From Blastochloris sp. (GTDB taxonomy: Bacteria; Verrucomicrobiota; Verrucomicrobiia; Methylacidiphilales; JAAUTS01), in NCBI GenBank assembly GCA_012031345.1, contig JAAUTS010000007.1:1-42127 (forward strand): 42,127 nt of DNA. The letters run 5' to 3'. Shown here piece after piece: positions 1-10,054 of the stretch. Each line of letters begins with the position of its first letter. Position 1 is the stretch's first letter. A program made the position numbers and the translations under genes. The notes under the pieces are model-generated. The model ran no database searches, was not told where the DNA came from, and saw nothing but the letters and a program-made list of their open reading frames with translations.

Positions 1-1513
1 CGGCGCATCCGCCCGCACCCGGCTCTCATCAAAGTCCAACAACCGTCCATCCACCCCCTCCTGCACCTTTTCGTCAACCACCACGATGTTGTGAGCGGCC
101 GGCGTCCGATACCAGGCGTTGGTGATCTTCGCCCCATAACCGGATGTTCCCAAATCCGCCGCTTTCCATCCCGCCCTGGTCCAGACATCCACATTCAGCT
201 TGTCATGATGCTCGTGACTCTTTCCGTAAGGGCCAAATCGAAGACAAACCCGGACTTCTTCATTTTCCAAAATCCCAATACCACTCTCCCGGAAAATCCG
301 GGATCCCGGACGTGGTGCTCCCCCATCCGCCACAGACTCCACACCATGCAACAAGGCCTGAGTCGAGGCCCGCGCATGACCCGAGTCCGCCATCCCGATC
401 AAATCAACCGTCAAGGTCCACAATTGGCCTCCTCTTTTCTTGGAGCGCAACCCATAAATCCAGGACAACTCCCGCTCGAAACCCTCCTTTGGCCAGAGCC
501 GGTGTGCCCACTCATAATGACCACTCATTCCCAGAAGATCCACTCCGGGCCAGGAATCATTGTGCGCCGGAAAATACCCGTCCCGCTGCACCAAGCCCAG
601 CGGTGCTTGAAACATTTTCTTGAACTTGGGCACCTCATGCACTTTCCATCCCGACTCCTGCGCCGTCATCACCAGACTGCTTAACGCAGATAGTGTGTAA
701 TAATGATAGGTCATCGACCCCTCATACCAAAAACCGTCCCCCCTCGTCCCCCAGCTCAATTTGCCGCTTCCAACCAAACTCACTCTCGATGCTCCACTCC
801 AGCAAGGCCCGATCTCCCAACCACTGCGCCGCCGTCGCCATCGCCGACTGCATCCACACATGGATATTGTGAATTTTACCGATTTGAGGCTTCAACAACT
901 CCACCGCCGGACGAAACCACTTTTCCCGCAGCAACTGCATCTCCCGTTCCGAAAACCAATTTTGTCCACGCCCCCAACTCAGATATCGCCCGACCGAAAT
1001 CAGCACGATCGATTCATCCAGACATTGCGGCATGATCTTCCCCTTGCCCGCCCTCTCCCCATGAACCGCGTATCCCTCATAGTGCTCTGCATAAAACAAC
1101 ACCAACCGCCGCAGATACTCCACATAACGCTCCGGCTCCGGCTCGATCCTGGCCAGTATCGCCGCTCTCTCCATATTCGCCACCAAGCTTCCATGCACAA
1201 TGCTACGCCACGCTCCATCCCAGGGGTGTCCCCGATAAATCTTGCCGCACTTCGGACACTCATGCTCTCCCGACTTTTTGAAATCAAAGCTCAACCTCGC
1301 GGCATCGTCGTTGCAGAAATAATAATGGGTCCACTCACTCTGCTCCATCGGCGGATCATGAGGCCAAACCTCCATCCTTGAATGACAGGTCTCCTTCAGC
1401 ACCCGCACAAAATCCCGCGCCCAAGCCTCGCTCCGCGCCTTTGCCCGTATCTTCTCCCAGTCCAGTTCATGTGTCACTGTCATGGCCAAACATTGTAGGG
1501 GAACACCCCACAA
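1..1513 (-). CDS. Heparinase II/III-family polysaccharide lyase (3' end outside window; one frameshift)
   Basis: Probable lyase of uronic-acid polysaccharides, periplasmic or secreted. The first frame (1513 to 722) holds the N-terminal alpha-toroid region, including WTHYYFCNDDAARL and the Cys pair ECPKCGKIY. It stops at 722. Removing one base from the C6 run at 738-743 reopens the frame through DGFWYEGSMTYHYYTL and the heparinase beta-sheet motif FGPYGKSHEHHDKLNVD, and it then stays open to base 1. So this is one gene with a +1 indel, and its C-terminus lies beyond the window. The start is either TTG at 1513, with GGGGAG about 5 nt upstream, or ATG at 1483 with no clear ribosome site. It follows the alginate-lyase gene by 19 bp, so the two are probably co-transcribed. 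No signal peptide is obvious from either start. The family is clear; the substrate (heparin-like, alginate or other uronan) cannot be told. Confidence 0.85.
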
Positions 1514-1532
1514 GGCAACTCCCCAAAGTCCC

Positions 1533-2645
1533 TCAATTCCGCATCACCTCATTCAAAACCATACGCCAACTCCCAAATCTCCGGACCTTTCCCCCCTGTA
1601 GCTTCAGAACCAGTTCCACCAACTCCTGGTCAAATCGGGAAGCTTCCTCCAACATCGGCAGCGCCTGCACCGGCTCAAAAAGTCGCCCGATGCGGTATTC
1701 CTCCAAACCCGCCGCCGCCCGTTTGCGATCCAACTCCACCACGCTGTTCACCCACTCCTTGCGGGTCTTGGTGCCTTGCGCATAGGGAATCACATACTCC
1801 ACCGATTTCTTCACCGACCCACCCTGCGGCGACTCCCAGCCAAACCAAGCCTCTCCCTTTGGAGCCAGCAGTGCCAGACTTAACAAGGGCCGCAACCCAC
1901 TGCAATGATAGGTCAATGTATCCCGCCGCTCCAAATCCGCACTGCCTCCCTCCGCCCGCAAGCTTTCGGTCACGAAACGTTGAAATCCCACAAAGGCCAG
2001 TTCCTTCCACTCCTCCCGTCCCGCTCCTTCTCCTAACAAATACAGGAGGCGCAGTGATTTGGTATAACGATTGGTCAATTCCCCCTGCTTTTCCCTAACT
2101 ACTGGCGCGTGTTTTCCTCCCATCTCCTCCATCCAGGTCCGGATTCGTTCCGCATCCTCCTTCGAAAACCCCTCCTTCAAACCCAGCCAGGCCACCAGCA
2201 CCGGACTCAGTTTGTTTTCATTCACATCGTTCCCCGTCGGAATATAACTCCCGGTCCAGGCCAGAATGTATCGGCGACACCGCTCCGCCAAGCGCTCCTC
2301 CCCTGTCACCTGCCAGACCTCAAACAAAGCCGCCAGATCATCCATGTCCTGCAAATGTTGCACCGTTTCCAATCGACGCGGATCCGTGTTCACCAACCCC
2401 TCATAATGAATCACCTTCAGGGGCCTCGGCTCTTTTTCCAGCAACCCTGTCACCGCCGCCTTTCTCAACTCAAACAACTCCCTCGCTTCCGCATCCTCCT
2501 GCACCAGCCCCACCAGCTTCACACGTTGTTCCGCCTGCAACGGTAAAATTTCCCGGATCTCCAAATCCCCCACCTTGGCCCAAGCCGCACTGTACAAAAG
2601 GACCAAAGCCAACACCAACAGATAAACTCCCGTCCTGCCGTTCAT
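1533..2645 (-). CDS. Alginate lyase-family protein (Alginate_lyase-like alpha/alpha barrel), exported
   Basis: A 370-residue protein with a signal peptide: a basic start (MNGRTG) and a hydrophobic core (VYLLVLALVLLYSAAWA) with likely cleavage after AWA. The body matches the alginate-lyase superfamily fold in pattern: WQVTGEERLAERCRRYILAW, then GNDVNENKLSPVLVAWLG and DTLTYHCSGLRPLLSL, with conserved Asn/His/Tyr-type positions typical of these lyases. Length is normal for the family. It sits directly upstream of the heparinase II/III gene (19 bp), a common pairing in Verrucomicrobiota and Bacteroidota polysaccharide loci. The ubiE stop is 30 bp upstream, so it may be read through from clpC-ubiE. 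It probably produces unsaturated oligouronides for the downstream enzyme. Family assignment is good; exact polymer specificity is inference. Confidence 0.75.
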   Translation of the reverse strand: MNGRTGVYLLVLALVLLYSAAWAKVGDLEIREILPLQAEQRVKLVGLVQEDAEARELFELRKAAVTGLLEKEPRPLKVIHYEGLVNTDPRRLETVQHLQDMDDLAALFEVWQVTGEERLAERCRRYILAWTGSYIPTGNDVNENKLSPVLVAWLGLKEGFSKEDAERIRTWMEEMGGKHAPVVREKQGELTNRYTKSLRLLYLLGEGAGREEWKELAFVGFQRFVTESLRAEGGSADLERRDTLTYHCSGLRPLLSLALLAPKGEAWFGWESPQGGSVKKSVEYVIPYAQGTKTRKEWVNSVVELDRKRAAAGLEEYRIGRLFEPVQALPMLEEASRFDQELVELVLKLQGGKVRRFGSWRMVLNEVMRN

Positions 2646-2675
2646 TCTTATAAACTATTGTTTGAAAATTTTAGA

Positions 2676-3458
2676 TCAAGCGCCTTCTCCCGAACTTCCC
2701 GCCCGTTCCTCCCCACCAACACCGTCCCTTCTGCGTCCCGTATGGATGGCCACCAAACCAAAACTTAAGCGCTTCCATCTCACCTCCGTAAATCCTGCTT
2801 CCTCCATCTGCCTTCCAATTTCTTCCACCCTGGGAAATGCCTCCACCGTGTTGGCCAGATACACATAGGCCTCGGGGTCACGACAGAACCACCCTGCCAA
2901 GCCCGGCATCACATGTTTCAAATAAAAAAAGTATATCCCGCATAAACATTCCACCGGACGGGTGAACTCCAACACATGCAAACTTCCCCCCGATTTCAAC
3001 ACCCGCCGCAGCTCCCGCAGCCCCGCCGCACGATCCCCAAAATTTCGCAGACCAAAAGCCAGCGTCGCCCCATCCACCGCCTCATCCACCAATGGCAAAT
3101 TCAGGGCATCCCCCGCCACCAGGTTTTCCACCCCCTTTTTTTCCGCCAAAGCCAACATGGGCAAACAAAAATCCGATCCCAGCACCCTCAAGCCTTGTTG
3201 GGACAAAATTCGCGCCACATCCCCGCTGCCCGTGGCCAGATCCAAAATCAACGACTCCTCCACCCGCCTGCCCGCTTGCCTCAAAGCCCCTGTCACCCCG
3301 CGCACCAAAACCCATCGCCAATACACATCCACCCCCAGGCTGAAGAAACGATTTAGAAAATCATAAGGTCGGGCAATACGCCCGAACATGGAACGCACCT
3401 TACGCCCATGATTCTCCACCTCCGGCGTCCCAACCGGCTGCCCTGAGCTGCCCGTCAT
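2676..3458 (-). CDS. ubiE: Demethylmenaquinone methyltransferase UbiE/MenG
   Basis: SAM-dependent C-methyltransferase for the last step of menaquinone (or ubiquinone) synthesis. The 260-residue product opens with the family signature VRSMFGRIARPYDFLN, followed by the class I SAM-binding motif LDLATGSGD (residues 72-80), the acidic loop SDFCLPML and the signature FGLRNFGDRAAGLRELRRVL (about 135-154). Length is close to the usual 230-260; the Gly/Arg-rich last 20 residues are extra. ATG start at 3456-3458, 30 bp after the clpC stop on the same strand, which suggests co-transcription with clpC. Menaquinone is more likely than ubiquinone if the host belongs to the Verrucomicrobiota, which is inference. 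Confidence 0.93.
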   Translation of the reverse strand: MTGSSGQPVGTPEVENHGRKVRSMFGRIARPYDFLNRFFSLGVDVYWRWVLVRGVTGALRQAGRRVEESLILDLATGSGDVARILSQQGLRVLGSDFCLPMLALAEKKGVENLVAGDALNLPLVDEAVDGATLAFGLRNFGDRAAGLRELRRVLKSGGSLHVLEFTRPVECLCGIYFFYLKHVMPGLAGWFCRDPEAYVYLANTVEAFPRVEEIGRQMEEAGFTEVRWKRLSFGLVAIHTGRRRDGVGGEERAGSSGEGA

Positions 3459-3488
3459 TCCTCAGTCTCCGCCCACAGACCCAATGCC

Positions 3489-6023
3489 TCAGGCTCCACT
3501 GCCACTCTCGGACGCAATGGACTCGGGCTTGCTTTCCCCTTCCGACGTGAAGACCAACTCCTTGTCTTTCAAATCCACCTTCACCACAGACGAACTCTTG
3601 AAATTGCCCCGGATCAATTCCTCCGCAATCGGATCCTCCACGAATTTCTCAATCGCCCGACGCAGCGGACGGGCTCCATAGGCGGGGTCATACCCCTTCT
3701 CGATCAGGAATTCAATGGCCGCCGGAGTCACGTCAAAGCGGATACCTCTCGGCTTCAGACGTTCCTCCACCTTGCTGATTTCCAAATGCACAATCTTGCT
3801 CAGATGATCACGCGTCAGTTGATGGAAAACAATGATGTCGGTCAGACGATTCAGGAACTCAGGCTTGAAAACCTTCTTCGCTTCACCCAACAACTTTTCC
3901 TTCACATGCTCGTAGTTGCTCTCATCCGAGGCACCCGCACCAAAGCCCACCACGTTCTGCTTCTTGATCATCTCCGCGCCCACGTTGGACGTCATCAGAA
4001 TGATCGTGTTACGGAAATCAATCTTCCGTCCCAGGCTGTCCGTGATCTGGCCATCCTCCAAAATCTGCAACAGAATGTTCCAGACATCCGGGTGGGCCTT
4101 CTCGATCTCATCAAATAAAACCACGCAGTAAGGGCGACGCCGCACCTTCTCCGTCAACTGTCCCCCCTCCTCATAACCCACATAGCCGGGAGGCGATCCC
4201 ACCAGACGCGATACGTTGAACTTCTCCATGTATTCGCTCATGTCGAGCTGGATCAGCGCGTCCGCCTCGCCAAAAACCTGCTTGGCCAGTTCCTTGGCCA
4301 GATGGGTCTTACCCACCCCGGTCGGTCCGAGAAAAATAAAGGAGCCAATCGGACGCTTCGGATCCTTCAAATCCGCCCGGGAACGCCGCAATGCCTTGGC
4401 CAAAGCCAGCACCCCTTCTTCCTGCCCGATCACCTTGTCCTTCAATTCATCGCCCAGCTTGAGCAGACGTGACATTTCCTTGTCCTCCAAGCGGGTCAGG
4501 GGAATCCCTGTCCACTTCGAGATCACATACATGATGTCATCCGCCCCCACCTCCACCACCTGCTCATCACGATGCTTGCGCCAGTCGCTGAGAGTGGTCT
4601 CCAACTTCAGCTTGGCCGCCTTCTCCTTGTCGCGCAGTGAAGCGGCCTTCTCAAAGTCCTGCTCCTTGATCGCCGTCTCTTTGTCGTGACGGATCCCTTC
4701 AATCGCAGCCTCCATCTCTTTCATCTCCGGCGGAACCATCGTGGCCTTGATCCGCGAACGGGCTCCCGCCTCATCCATGATGTCAATTGCCTTATCCGGC
4801 AGAAAACGTCCCGTCAAATAACGATCACTCAACTTGGCCGCTTCCGACAACGCATCGTCCGTGATCCGCGCCTTGTGGTGTGCCTCATACTTCGGACGAA
4901 TCCCCTTCAGGATCAAAATGGTTTCCTCCACGCTCGGAGCCTCCACCTTCACACTTTGAAAACGTCGCTCCAGAGCCGAATCCTTTTCGATATACTTGCG
5001 GTATTCATTCAGCGTCGTCGCCCCCACACACTGCAACTCCCCACGGGACAAAGCCGGCTTGATGATGTTGGACGCATCCATCGCTCCCTCCGCCGAACCC
5101 GCACCCACGATGGTATGCATCTCATCAATAAACAGGATGATGTTCTTGGCCTTGCGGATTTCTTCCATCACCGCTTTGATGCGCTCCTCAAACTGACCGC
5201 GATACTTGGTCCCCGCCACCATCAGGGCCAGATCCAAGGTGATGACTTTTTTATCCCGCAACAATTCAGGCACATTCCCCGCCACGATCTCCTGGGCCAG
5301 ACCCTCCACAATGGCCGTCTTACCCACGCCCGCCTCACCAATCAGCACCGGATTATTTTTGCTCCGGCGACAAAGAATCTGGATAACGCGCTCGATTTCA
5401 TTTTTGCGTCCGATCACCGGGTCCAACTCACTCTTGGATGCCATCTCCGTCAGGTCACGTCCGAAGGCCTTCAAGGCCGGGGTCTTGCCCTCTTTTTTCG
5501 AGCTGCCGCCCGAGGCGCCTGTGGACGCCGTCTCCTGGCCGGATGTGGGAAATTCACCCGACTCTTCCTGCTCTCCCCCGCCTTCAAAATTCGGATCCAA
5601 CTCCTTCAACACCTCATTACGTGCCCGTTCCAAATCCACATCCAAACTCTTCAACACCCGCGCCGCCACGCCATCCCCCTCACGCAAAAGACCCAGCAAA
5701 ATGTGTTCCGTCCCGACATAGGAGTGATGCAGCGCTTTGGCTTCCTTGCCCGCCAGGGCTAATACCTTTTTCACCCGTGGTGTGTAGGGAATGTTACCGG
5801 AAATTTTGGTGTCCGGCCCGGAACCCACCTGCTTCTCCACTTCCATCCGCACCGTATCCAGATCCAGACCCATCTTTTGCAGCACATTGACCGCCACCCC
5901 CTGTCCCAGCTTGATCAAACCCAACAGCAAATGTTCCGTCCCCACGTAATTATGATTGAAGCGATCGGCTTCCTTGCGGGCCAGGGCTAGGACTTGTTGG
6001 GCGCGGGGGGTGAAGTTGTTCAT
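3489..6023 (-). CDS. clpC: ATP-dependent Clp protease ATPase subunit ClpC
   Basis: AAA+ unfoldase that feeds substrates to ClpP. The 844 residues show all ClpC parts: two N-terminal Clp_N repeats (about 1-70 and 77-145, each with YVGTEH(L/I)LLGL), a Gly/Glu/Ser linker (146-182), D1 with Walker A GEAGVGKT (229-236) and Walker B LFIDE, a UVR-containing middle domain (about 440-480, [16 protein letters not shown]), and D2 with Walker A GPTGVGKT (566-573) and Walker B VVLFDEIE. In Firmicutes the N domain binds phospho-arginine. The arginine-kinase gene mcsB lies directly upstream (61 bp), which supports a McsB-ClpC quality-control pathway here. No mcsA or ctsR is seen nearby. No strong Shine-Dalgarno site precedes ATG 6023. 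Confidence 0.97.
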   Translation of the reverse strand: MNNFTPRAQQVLALARKEADRFNHNYVGTEHLLLGLIKLGQGVAVNVLQKMGLDLDTVRMEVEKQVGSGPDTKISGNIPYTPRVKKVLALAGKEAKALHHSYVGTEHILLGLLREGDGVAARVLKSLDVDLERARNEVLKELDPNFEGGGEQEESGEFPTSGQETASTGASGGSSKKEGKTPALKAFGRDLTEMASKSELDPVIGRKNEIERVIQILCRRSKNNPVLIGEAGVGKTAIVEGLAQEIVAGNVPELLRDKKVITLDLALMVAGTKYRGQFEERIKAVMEEIRKAKNIILFIDEMHTIVGAGSAEGAMDASNIIKPALSRGELQCVGATTLNEYRKYIEKDSALERRFQSVKVEAPSVEETILILKGIRPKYEAHHKARITDDALSEAAKLSDRYLTGRFLPDKAIDIMDEAGARSRIKATMVPPEMKEMEAAIEGIRHDKETAIKEQDFEKAASLRDKEKAAKLKLETTLSDWRKHRDEQVVEVGADDIMYVISKWTGIPLTRLEDKEMSRLLKLGDELKDKVIGQEEGVLALAKALRRSRADLKDPKRPIGSFIFLGPTGVGKTHLAKELAKQVFGEADALIQLDMSEYMEKFNVSRLVGSPPGYVGYEEGGQLTEKVRRRPYCVVLFDEIEKAHPDVWNILLQILEDGQITDSLGRKIDFRNTIILMTSNVGAEMIKKQNVVGFGAGASDESNYEHVKEKLLGEAKKVFKPEFLNRLTDIIVFHQLTRDHLSKIVHLEISKVEERLKPRGIRFDVTPAAIEFLIEKGYDPAYGARPLRRAIEKFVEDPIAEELIRGNFKSSSVVKVDLKDKELVFTSEGESKPESIASESGSGA

Positions 6024-6084
6024 GAATTCAGGGAGGTTGAGTGCTGCGGAATCGTCGTCGGTTGAAAAAATTCTTGGGTAAAGG

Positions 6085-7160
6085 TCAGGATTGAAGTTTC
6101 AGTTTTTTAATGTTCGGACTGGGAATGGATTTCAATTTTTCACGCAGCAAATCCGAGCGGAATCCGTCGCGCTCTTCCGCACTGAGCTTACGATCCGCCG
6201 CCTTTTGCAGATGCGCGGGCTGGGTAAGGACAAACAGTTCATCAATCTTTTCCCTCAAACTAAGCGGGAGGATTCCCAAGTCCACCCCTAATATCAAGAG
6301 AGAAAGCAGGTTCAGGGCCTCCTTGGAAGAAATCGAATAGGAATGTTGCATCACCCCGTAGGCCCGTCCCAGTTGATCCGCCACCATTCTCCCTTTTTCC
6401 TGCAACATCTTTTGCCGCGCATTCTGCTCATGCTCAATCAGGTGATTGATCACCTTGGTCAGACGATCCAATATCTGCCGCTCACTCTCCCCCAGCGTCA
6501 TTTGATTGGAAATCTGGAACAGATTACCCAAGGCCTCCGTCCCTTCTCCATACAAACCACGCACTGCCAATCCAATCTGATTGACCGATTTGATCACCTG
6601 ATTGATCTGCTCACTCAACACCAGACCGGGAAGATGCAGCATGGCCGACGCTCTCATGCCCGTGCCCACGTTGGTCGGGCAGGCCGTCAGATAACCCAAC
6701 GAGGCGGAAAAGGCAAACTCCAGCTCCCCCTCCAGCTCCGTGTCAATCTGATCGATGGTCTGCCAGGCCTTTTCCAACTGAAACCCTGGATGAATCGATT
6801 GCAGCCGCAGATGATCCTCTTCATTGATCATGATGCTCAGGGTCTTCTCCGCACTCACCACCAGCCCGCTCCCCGCATTCTTGGCCGCATGTTCACGGCT
6901 GATCAGATGCTCCTCCACCAAAACCTGTTTCTCGAGCGGATTAAATACATCCATGGATTGATCAATCACGATGCCTTCATCTCCGGCAGATGGGAAATCG
7001 CAGGTTGCAAAATACCCAGCAACTCCTCCCGTTGCGCTTTCTTCAACCAACCGGGGAAGGGCTTATTTTGTAGATTGCGGGCCAAACGCACCCGACTGCT
7101 CATGACGATCCCGCGACCGGGTTCCGTCACCCCTTCCACTGTTGTTTCACTGTTTGCCAT
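6085..7160 (-). CDS. mcsB: Protein arginine kinase McsB (ATP:guanido phosphotransferase), one frameshift
   Basis: Phosphorylates protein arginines, marking proteins for ClpCP. The N-terminal frame starts at ATG 7160 and holds GIVMSSRVRLARNLQNKPFP. It runs into a stop at 6966. The rest (PLEKQVLVEEHLISREH, NEEDHLRLQ, SCPTNVGTG-type ACPTNVGTGMRAS, RGLYGEGTEALGN, FQISNQMTLG) is in another frame. Adding one base to the CC at 6983-6984 joins them as HLPGDEGIVIDQ, giving 358 residues, the normal McsB length. The catalytic signature regions are intact, so this is most likely one functional gene with a missing base in the sequence. The clpC gene follows 61 bp downstream. Starts further upstream in the frame exist, but ATG 7160 fits the family N-terminus. 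McsB is known mainly from Bacilli but is also found in PVC bacteria. Confidence 0.9.
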
Positions 7161-7227
7161 CAAAGAGAAACCTAGACCCTGACCGCCCAAAATGCAACAG
7201 CAAGACCGGAACCTCTGCCGCCCCCCC

Positions 7228-7252
7228 GACCTCCCCATCTTCGGGGGAGGTC
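7228..7252 (-). terminator. Strong GC hairpin between GH39 and mcsB
   Basis: A 9-bp perfect stem (GACCTCCCC at 7228-7236 pairs with GGGGAGGTC at 7244-7252) with a 7-nt loop. It lies between the GH39 stop (7276) and the mcsB start (7160). No U-tract follows it on the minus strand, so it may be an attenuator or an mRNA end-protecting structure rather than a standard intrinsic terminator. Confidence 0.4.
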
Positions 7253-7275
7253 TCACGAAAAAGAATCAATCCAGC

Positions 7276-8751
7276 TCAGAAGTCCACCTGCACCAGAGCC
7301 ACCCCGGGAGCTTGCAGGGAGAAACAAATCTCACCGTTCTCCACCTTGAAATCCGTCGCACCCTTCAAGCTGTTGACTTCACGCAGCTCCTTCAGCAAAT
7401 CCGGCCTCAAATAATCCGGGCTGCCCGCCTCACGCCAATGATGCAGAATGTTATTTTCCGTTTCCGTAATCCGCGTCAAGCGAGGCTGGCGTGCCCCTTC
7501 CGGCAGCAGCACCCGGATCTCCCGAAGCTCCTGCTCCGGTTTCTCCGAAGGATCATAACTGTAAACCAAAACCTCCGCCGAGCGGGCCGACTTCGTGGCC
7601 AACCCATCGTGGAGGGCATCCAATCCCTCCCCTTGCACCTTCACCCGCTCCGTGCCCAGGCGTGCCAACAACTGAAAAGCCTGATAGGAAGGCTTACGCA
7701 GACCCTGTAGATTCATCAACCCATAGTTGCCATGGAAGGCCGAGCGCCCATAACCCACCTGATCATAAATATCACTCACACACCAATAGGCGAAATAATC
7801 CGCCTGTTGCGAAACTTCCGCCATGGTTTTGACAATAAACGCCGCTTCATTCGACGTCTCCCGAATCGGCTCGCAAGGGAACCACGAGCGGCCCCATTCA
7901 TTCCAATGCACCTCCCCCTTGTATCCCAGCGAATCCAAAAACTTCCGCGTGCCCCGGATCACTCCGCTGGCGAAGTGGGGCGACTTCGACACCAGATCCT
8001 CCTGCGGCCCATCAAAAGGGGACAGTGGCTTGCTGTCACTGTCGTTGTTATAAATATGGCCAATCAAATATTCCGGCTCGATCGAGTGCTTACGGCAAAA
8101 TTCCATAAACTCCGGGATCCACTCCGCCCGCGCCGTCGAGGGACCACCCACCTTGAGCGAGGCGTCCACTTCCTTGATCGCCGTTACTGTGTTCAGGTAG
8201 AGATTGAAAAAATCCTCCTGCGTGCCCTCAAAAAATCCGTTCTGTAAATTCGGCTCATTCCACACCTCGAAATAACTCTGCCTCACCGTCTCCAAACCAA
8301 AATAATCCACCAAATGCCGCGTCAAATGCCGCACCAACCCGCGCCACTCCCCCATGTCCTTGGGTAAACTGATCCGGCCCTTGGTCTGAAACACCGTGCG
8401 CTCCCCTGCCGCCATCACCCCAGGCATGAAGCAGGTCGTGATCATCGGATGGATCCCGATCTCCAACAATCTCTCAATGATCATGGTGTCAATCTGCCAG
8501 TTGGGCTGGCTGTGCAGTGCCTGCTTGGGCCAAACTCCAGGGTCCTTCGTCAACACCCGCATCTCATCATCCAACATCCCCACCGCCCGCACATGCCGCG
8601 CCCCCAGTTCCCGGTGGGCCTGACGCAGTTGATCCTGCATGTCACCGCGGACGAACCAGCGGAACTGATCCACATTGATCACTCCCTCCCAACTGTGGCG
8701 AAGGGTTTCGGAAGCTTGAGACCATAAGGGACGCAGAACACTGGTTTTCAT
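7276..8751 (-). CDS. Glycoside hydrolase family 39-like enzyme (beta-xylosidase/iduronidase type)
   Basis: Retaining glycosidase of the (beta/alpha)8 type. From ATG 8751 the product has 491 residues. The likely acid/base Glu is in YFEVWNEPNLQNGFF (NEP at about 165-167). The likely nucleophile Glu is in EVHWNEWGRSW (about 285), in the place where GH39 members carry TEW/NEW. A C-terminal beta-domain (about 385-491) has the pattern of GH39 enzymes. No signal peptide is seen, so it is probably cytoplasmic and acts on oligosaccharides released by exported lyases. The frame is open a further 29 codons upstream, but those residues are atypical, so ATG 8751 is preferred. No clear Shine-Dalgarno site. 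Substrate is unknown: xyloside and uronide-containing glycans are both possible. Confidence 0.78.
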   Translation of the reverse strand: MKTSVLRPLWSQASETLRHSWEGVINVDQFRWFVRGDMQDQLRQAHRELGARHVRAVGMLDDEMRVLTKDPGVWPKQALHSQPNWQIDTMIIERLLEIGIHPMITTCFMPGVMAAGERTVFQTKGRISLPKDMGEWRGLVRHLTRHLVDYFGLETVRQSYFEVWNEPNLQNGFFEGTQEDFFNLYLNTVTAIKEVDASLKVGGPSTARAEWIPEFMEFCRKHSIEPEYLIGHIYNNDSDSKPLSPFDGPQEDLVSKSPHFASGVIRGTRKFLDSLGYKGEVHWNEWGRSWFPCEPIRETSNEAAFIVKTMAEVSQQADYFAYWCVSDIYDQVGYGRSAFHGNYGLMNLQGLRKPSYQAFQLLARLGTERVKVQGEGLDALHDGLATKSARSAEVLVYSYDPSEKPEQELREIRVLLPEGARQPRLTRITETENNILHHWREAGSPDYLRPDLLKELREVNSLKGATDFKVENGEICFSLQAPGVALVQVDF

Positions 8752-8863
8752 AAGTAATTCGAGATTTATGGAAAGCTTCGGCCTCTTGGCAAGCAGATAC
8801 GCCGGGAGCCCCATGGTAACTGTGTCATTGCACAACACCCACCTCCACCCATCCTGCAGCGGC

Positions 8864-9499
8864 TCAACCCGACGCGCAGTTCTGAAATACCTCCTCCAGA
8901 CTCCTCAGATTCACCAACGGCTTGGACAATTCCTTCAAATGCCCGTCCTTCAGACTGTAAATCCAGCCATGGACCGAGATCTCCTGACCACGGGACCAGG
9001 CATCCTGCACAATGGTCGTTTCACAAACATGGCGTCGTTGGGCCAACACATTCAACTCACAAAGCCGATCATAACGCGGCTCCGGCGCCAGACCCGTCAG
9101 CTCACGGCTGGAACTCCGCGCCACCGCCTGAATGTGCCGCAGCCAGTTGTCAATCAACCCATGCCGCTTGTCTTCTAACGCCGCTCTCACCCCGCCGCAG
9201 CCGTAATGACCACAAACAATCACATGCTTCACCTTCAGGATGTCCACCGCGTATTGCAGCACCGATAAACAATTCAGATCACTCGGGGAAACCACATTGC
9301 CCACATTCCGATGCACAAAAATCTCCCCCGGCATCAACCCCACAATTTCATTCGCCGGCACCCGGCTGTCCGAACACCCTATCCAGAGATACTCCGGATT
9401 CTGTTGTCCACTCAATTTGGTGAAAAATTCAGGCACGCTCTCCCTCATGCTCTGAGCCCAGTCGCGATTGTTTTGCAAAAGATGATGAATGGAACACAT
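8864..9499 (-). CDS. Beta-class carbonic anhydrase
   Basis: Interconverts CO2 and bicarbonate in the cytoplasm. The 211-residue product (ATG 9499) has the zinc-site motifs of beta carbonic anhydrases: CSDSRVPANEI, giving Cys and the Asp/Arg dyad at about residues 42-46, and HYGCGGVRAA, giving His and Cys at about 98 and 101. HRNVGNVV lies between them. Length and motif spacing are normal. Fourteen more codons are open upstream, but MCSIHHLLQNNRDWAQ is the usual family start. It is separated from rlmH by 57 bp on the same strand. Confidence 0.93.
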   Translation of the reverse strand: MCSIHHLLQNNRDWAQSMRESVPEFFTKLSGQQNPEYLWIGCSDSRVPANEIVGLMPGEIFVHRNVGNVVSPSDLNCLSVLQYAVDILKVKHVIVCGHYGCGGVRAALEDKRHGLIDNWLRHIQAVARSSSRELTGLAPEPRYDRLCELNVLAQRRHVCETTIVQDAWSRGQEISVHGWIYSLKDGHLKELSKPLVNLRSLEEVFQNCASG

Positions 9500-9556
9500 G
9501 TTATGAAGGATCTTGTCTAGGCGACCCGCCACTCCCACCACAAGAACAAAGCTCCC

Positions 9557-10000
9557 TCAATCCCGATGATAGGGCTCACCCCGTCGGATCGTCTGAGCGC
9601 GATACAATTGCTCCAGTAAAACCACCAGAGCCAATTCATGTTGCAGAGTCGCTTTGCCCAAGGACCAGAGGACATCCGCCTTGGCTTTGAGCGCGGGACC
9701 ATGCCCCTCCGCTCCACCGATCAAAATCGCCACCTCCTTGACCGCGTTCATGTCCCAGTCCTCCAAGATGCTCGCCAGCTCCCGACTGCCCCAGCTGCGG
9801 CCTCTCTCATCCAAAACCACCCGATGCCACCCCTCACTCGCCTTCAGCAACTGCTCGCCCTCATCCTTCTGAGCACCCGCCTTCACCGTTTTCCATTCCA
9901 CCGGGAGCATGTGTTTTAGGCGACCCAAATACTCCTCTGCGCCCAATTTGGCATAAGCCAACTTCGGTTTACCCACCGTGATGATGCGAAACTTGGGCAT
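9557..10000 (-). CDS. rlmH: 23S rRNA (pseudouridine1915-N3)-methyltransferase RlmH
   Basis: SPOUT-class methyltransferase that methylates pseudouridine 1915 of 23S rRNA. The 147-residue protein is close to the usual 155. The trefoil-knot SAM-binding loop is LIGGAEGHGPALKAKAD (about 93-109) and the conserved C-terminal part is LLEQLYRAQTIRRGEPYH. The start at ATG 10000 gives the standard MPKFRIITVGKPK N-terminus. It lies 54 bp downstream of the DUF5069 gene on the same strand. Confidence 0.95.
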   Translation of the reverse strand: MPKFRIITVGKPKLAYAKLGAEEYLGRLKHMLPVEWKTVKAGAQKDEGEQLLKASEGWHRVVLDERGRSWGSRELASILEDWDMNAVKEVAILIGGAEGHGPALKAKADVLWSLGKATLQHELALVVLLEQLYRAQTIRRGEPYHRD

Positions 10001-10054
10001 TACCTAACATCACGAAAGCAGTCCCAGTGAACCCTGCGCTTCCGTGCTTGAGCC

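Noticed and set aside
91-1785. Plus-strand frames opposite the lyase genes
   Set aside because: Pro/Ser/His-rich antisense shadows; the minus-strand frames carry the family motifs.
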